A stretch of 64,000 nucleotides of DNA from Paragordius varius (lineage: Eukaryota > Nematomorpha): contig OZ176050.1 of assembly GCA_964247055.1 (NCBI GenBank), forward strand, positions 4,836,001 to 4,900,000, in the 5' to 3' direction. Of this stretch, positions 62,402-64,000 are shown piece after piece. Both the position numbers and the translations under genes were made by a program. The notes under the pieces were generated by a model. The model made no database searches. It was not told the origin of the DNA and was given only the letters and a program-made list of their open reading frames with translations. The first letter of the stretch is position 1. The number at the start of each line of letters is the position of its first letter.

Positions 62402-62999
62402 ATGGATCAGAGCATGGTATCTTTGGACTTTGATATTTTTGAACCATGTGAAGCCGATTTTGATGGATTATATCTGAATTTAACCAAAGTTATTTTTATT
62501 TGTAAGTTAGATTTTGAAAAATGATGCTGAAAAATTTTGTAAAACTTTACTGCAACAACGAAATACGTCCTACCTCATTAAAGTATAAAATAAAAATTAA
62601 AATAGTCAGCCAATGTGAATGTAAATGATGCCGAAGATAACTTTGTATTTGGTCTAATGTCGTTTATAAAAGATGATCAAGTATAATTTTTTATTATAAT
62701 AGTGTTTATCTGCTGATATACTAATTTTAGATTGTTTGTTTAACGATTCTAAAGATTTTGATTGGAAAGCTCACCTGAAGAATTCCTATCTATTTTTAAA
62801 TGACAGGATCGTTGATCTTCCTTATCAAATTTTACCTCCATTATATGAAAATATTGCGTTAGATTTTTTTGCGAATGTCAAATTTCGTTATCTATTATGC
62901 CTAACAAGGGTAATCATTTATGAGAATGAATCAATTGAATGGGTTTGCCCGGATATGAAATATTTTTTTCAGGTTTTACATAGTTTGGCTACAAATTAA
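62402..62999 (+). CDS. BCCIP: BCCIP/BCP1-like protein with three ultrashort introns, C-terminally short
   Basis: BCCIP/Bcp1 proteins are nuclear chaperone-like factors for ribosomal protein uL14 and interact with BRCA2 and p21 in vertebrates. Four exons (62402-62488, 62511-62582, 62606-62680, 62703-62999) join in frame to 176 aa. Alignment to human BCCIP is collinear: FDIFEPCEADFDGLYLNL / FEAYSLSDNDYDGIKKLL; DAEKFCKTLLQQ / TAELTDLLIQQ; EDNFVFGLMSF / EDEVFGFISLL; FLNDRIVDLPYQILPPLYEN / LLSERFINVPPQIALPMYQQ; FRYLLCLTR / YFYLLISKT. The C-terminal third of the family (human 314 aa) is missing; the frame ends at HSLATN. That could mean a real truncation or a missed downstream exon. Without the tiny introns the gene would look like a frameshifted pseudogene. 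Confidence 0.8.
62489..62510 (+). other. Ultrashort 22-nt intron 1 of the BCCIP-like gene
   Basis: Starts GTTATTTTTA and ends TAAGTTAG. Removal joins NLTK to ILKNDAEKF in phase 0 and avoids the in-frame TGA a few codons on. Confidence 0.82.
62583..62605 (+). other. Ultrashort 23-nt intron 2 of the BCCIP-like gene
   Basis: Starts GTATAAAATA and ends TAAAATAG; it contains an in-frame stop. Removal joins SYLIK to SANVNVNDAEDN in phase 0. Confidence 0.85.
62681..62702 (+). other. Ultrashort 22-nt intron 3 of the BCCIP-like gene
   Basis: Starts GTATAATTTT and ends TTATAATAG; it contains an in-frame stop. Removal joins IKDDQ to CLSADILILDCLF in phase 0. The donor GTATAA is the same as in intron 2. 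Confidence 0.85.
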
Positions 63000-63110
63000 G
63001 CGCTACTAGCTTTAAAATATTTATAAATAACATTTTTTATATTTGATATATATTCTCTAATTACTGGCTATTTAAAAGATAAATATAAATATCACATAAA
63101 TAATACGATT

Positions 63111-63147
<37 letters not shown>

Positions 63148-63841
63148 AAAATTATTATGAGTCAACTGCAGAAATACCCTAATACCTAAATCATGTATCT
63201 AGGTTGAATATATTTTTATGTATGGCCTTCAAAATTTTTTTTAAATAGTCCAATAATGCGGCGATATTTTGCACACTAATTGAAAATTCATTTTATCATC
63301 TTTATTCGAATACCTATATTAGTATCCGCTAAGGATAACCAAAACCGTTTTTGTAGAACCGGAACGATAAATTATAAAAACGATTGCTAAAAATAAATTT
63401 TTTTACTTTTTATGTGAATTTTAATTAATATTTTTTGGATTTTAATATTGTCAGACAAGTTTTTGTGCGGCAAAAAATGGTTTGAATCAAAAATAAAATC
63501 TAAAATAAGAACAATAAACATTTATTAAAAATTTTAATAAGCTAGCATTTTTTTGCAAAAGATATTAACTTTAAACATTTTGCCCTATTCTTTTGGGTTT
63601 TAACTGGTACCAGCAAATTTATAGCGGGTAATTAAATTATAAAATTGATTAAAATTATTATTATGGGAACAAAAAACCTCCAAGATATATGTAAATTAAT
63701 GTGCAAAATAAAATTTCAAAAAAGTTATTTTTTCTCCAGAGTCAAAACTAACTCTCTACAAAAAAATCGAAGTCACAAAATAATTTTTTGAATCTTTTTT
63801 AAAAATCATATTTTTATACGCCATTTACGTATATCCCATAG
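63000..63841. other. AT-rich spacer with (AT)n tract
   Basis: Contains an (AT)n run at 63114-63145. No coding sequence is recognised before the last exon. Confidence 0.5.
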
Positions 63842-64000
63842 AAAAGTATTCATCATAAAGATGTAGACAACTCAATACAAACAAACTTACCGACACCTAA
63901 ATTGGACAATAACTCTGATATAAAAGCAAACGCTGAAAATTTGGAAGAAAAATTAGACGACTCCGACAATCCTAATCAAGAGATTAAATATCAAATAGTG
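63842..64000 (+). CDS. Open exon running off the window, unknown protein
   Basis: After a good acceptor (ATATCCCATAG) one frame is open for all 53 codons to the window end; both other forward frames are closed early. It reads as a hydrophilic, acidic segment (DVDNSIQTNLPTPKLDN, NAENLEEKLDDSDNPNQ). Its base composition is visibly richer in GC than the flank, as in real exons here. I do not recognise it. It could belong to a new gene or, less likely, be a further exon of the BCCIP-like gene. Confidence 0.5.

Noticed and set aside
62402-62999. BCCIP locus as a frameshifted pseudogene
   Set aside because: All three apparent frame breaks are cured exactly by GT..AG segments of 22-23 nt, and an unrelated gene in the window has the same kind of intron; pseudogene status remains possible only because of the short C-terminus.
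1-64000. CRISPR arrays, prokaryotic operons, ribosomal RNA, LTR retroelements or other virus-like elements
   Set aside because: Nothing with the required repeats, motifs or paired long terminal repeats was seen; the Penelope-like terminal repeats belong to a different retroelement class.

Overview
This is an AT-rich nuclear genome window from a bilaterian invertebrate; by eye about three quarters of the bases are A+T (not measured). The evidence is intron-containing genes with GT-AG junctions for an EMX-type homeobox protein, a CP2/LSF transcription factor, an FGF receptor, an SAFB-like RNA-binding protein, a BNIP3-like mitophagy receptor, the tRNA methyltransferase FTSJ1 and a BCCIP-like protein, plus metazoan-style mobile elements (Penelope-like, RTE-like LINE, hAT, mariner-like MITEs). 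I cannot name the species or phylum. No virus-like or LTR element was seen.

Layout: 150-1258 long foldback repeat; 1916-5763 (-) TFCP2; 5889-14617 (+) FTSJ1, divergent from TFCP2 across 125 bp, with a 7.2 kb fourth intron holding a Penelope compound insertion and a broken RTE-type LINE; 15281-16016 non-autonomous hAT; 16244-20496 (-) EMX; 20497-37805 a gene-poor stretch filled with repeats (mariner-like MITE, Penelope 3' fragment, foldback copy, complete but decayed hAT with perfect 8-bp target duplication, second MITE); 37806-42026 (-) SAFB-like; 42313-43396 (+) BNIP3-like, divergent across 286 bp; 43397-46921 repeats only; 46922-56305 (-) FGFR, 14 coding exons, 1200 codons rebuilt in frame; 56306-62401 gene-free; 62402-62999 (+) BCCIP-like; 63842-64000 (+) an open exon running off the window.

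The most unusual finding is a set of ultrashort introns. Frame and homology require introns of 22, 23 and 22 nt in the BCCIP-like gene, 23 nt in the RRM of the SAFB-like gene, and 30 nt in FTSJ1. They sit beside ordinary introns, and in FTSJ1 beside one of 7.2 kb, so the splicing machinery appears to handle lengths differing more than 200-fold within one gene. The genes form no operon or pathway; the only clear local organisation is the two short divergent promoters and the repeat accumulation between genes.
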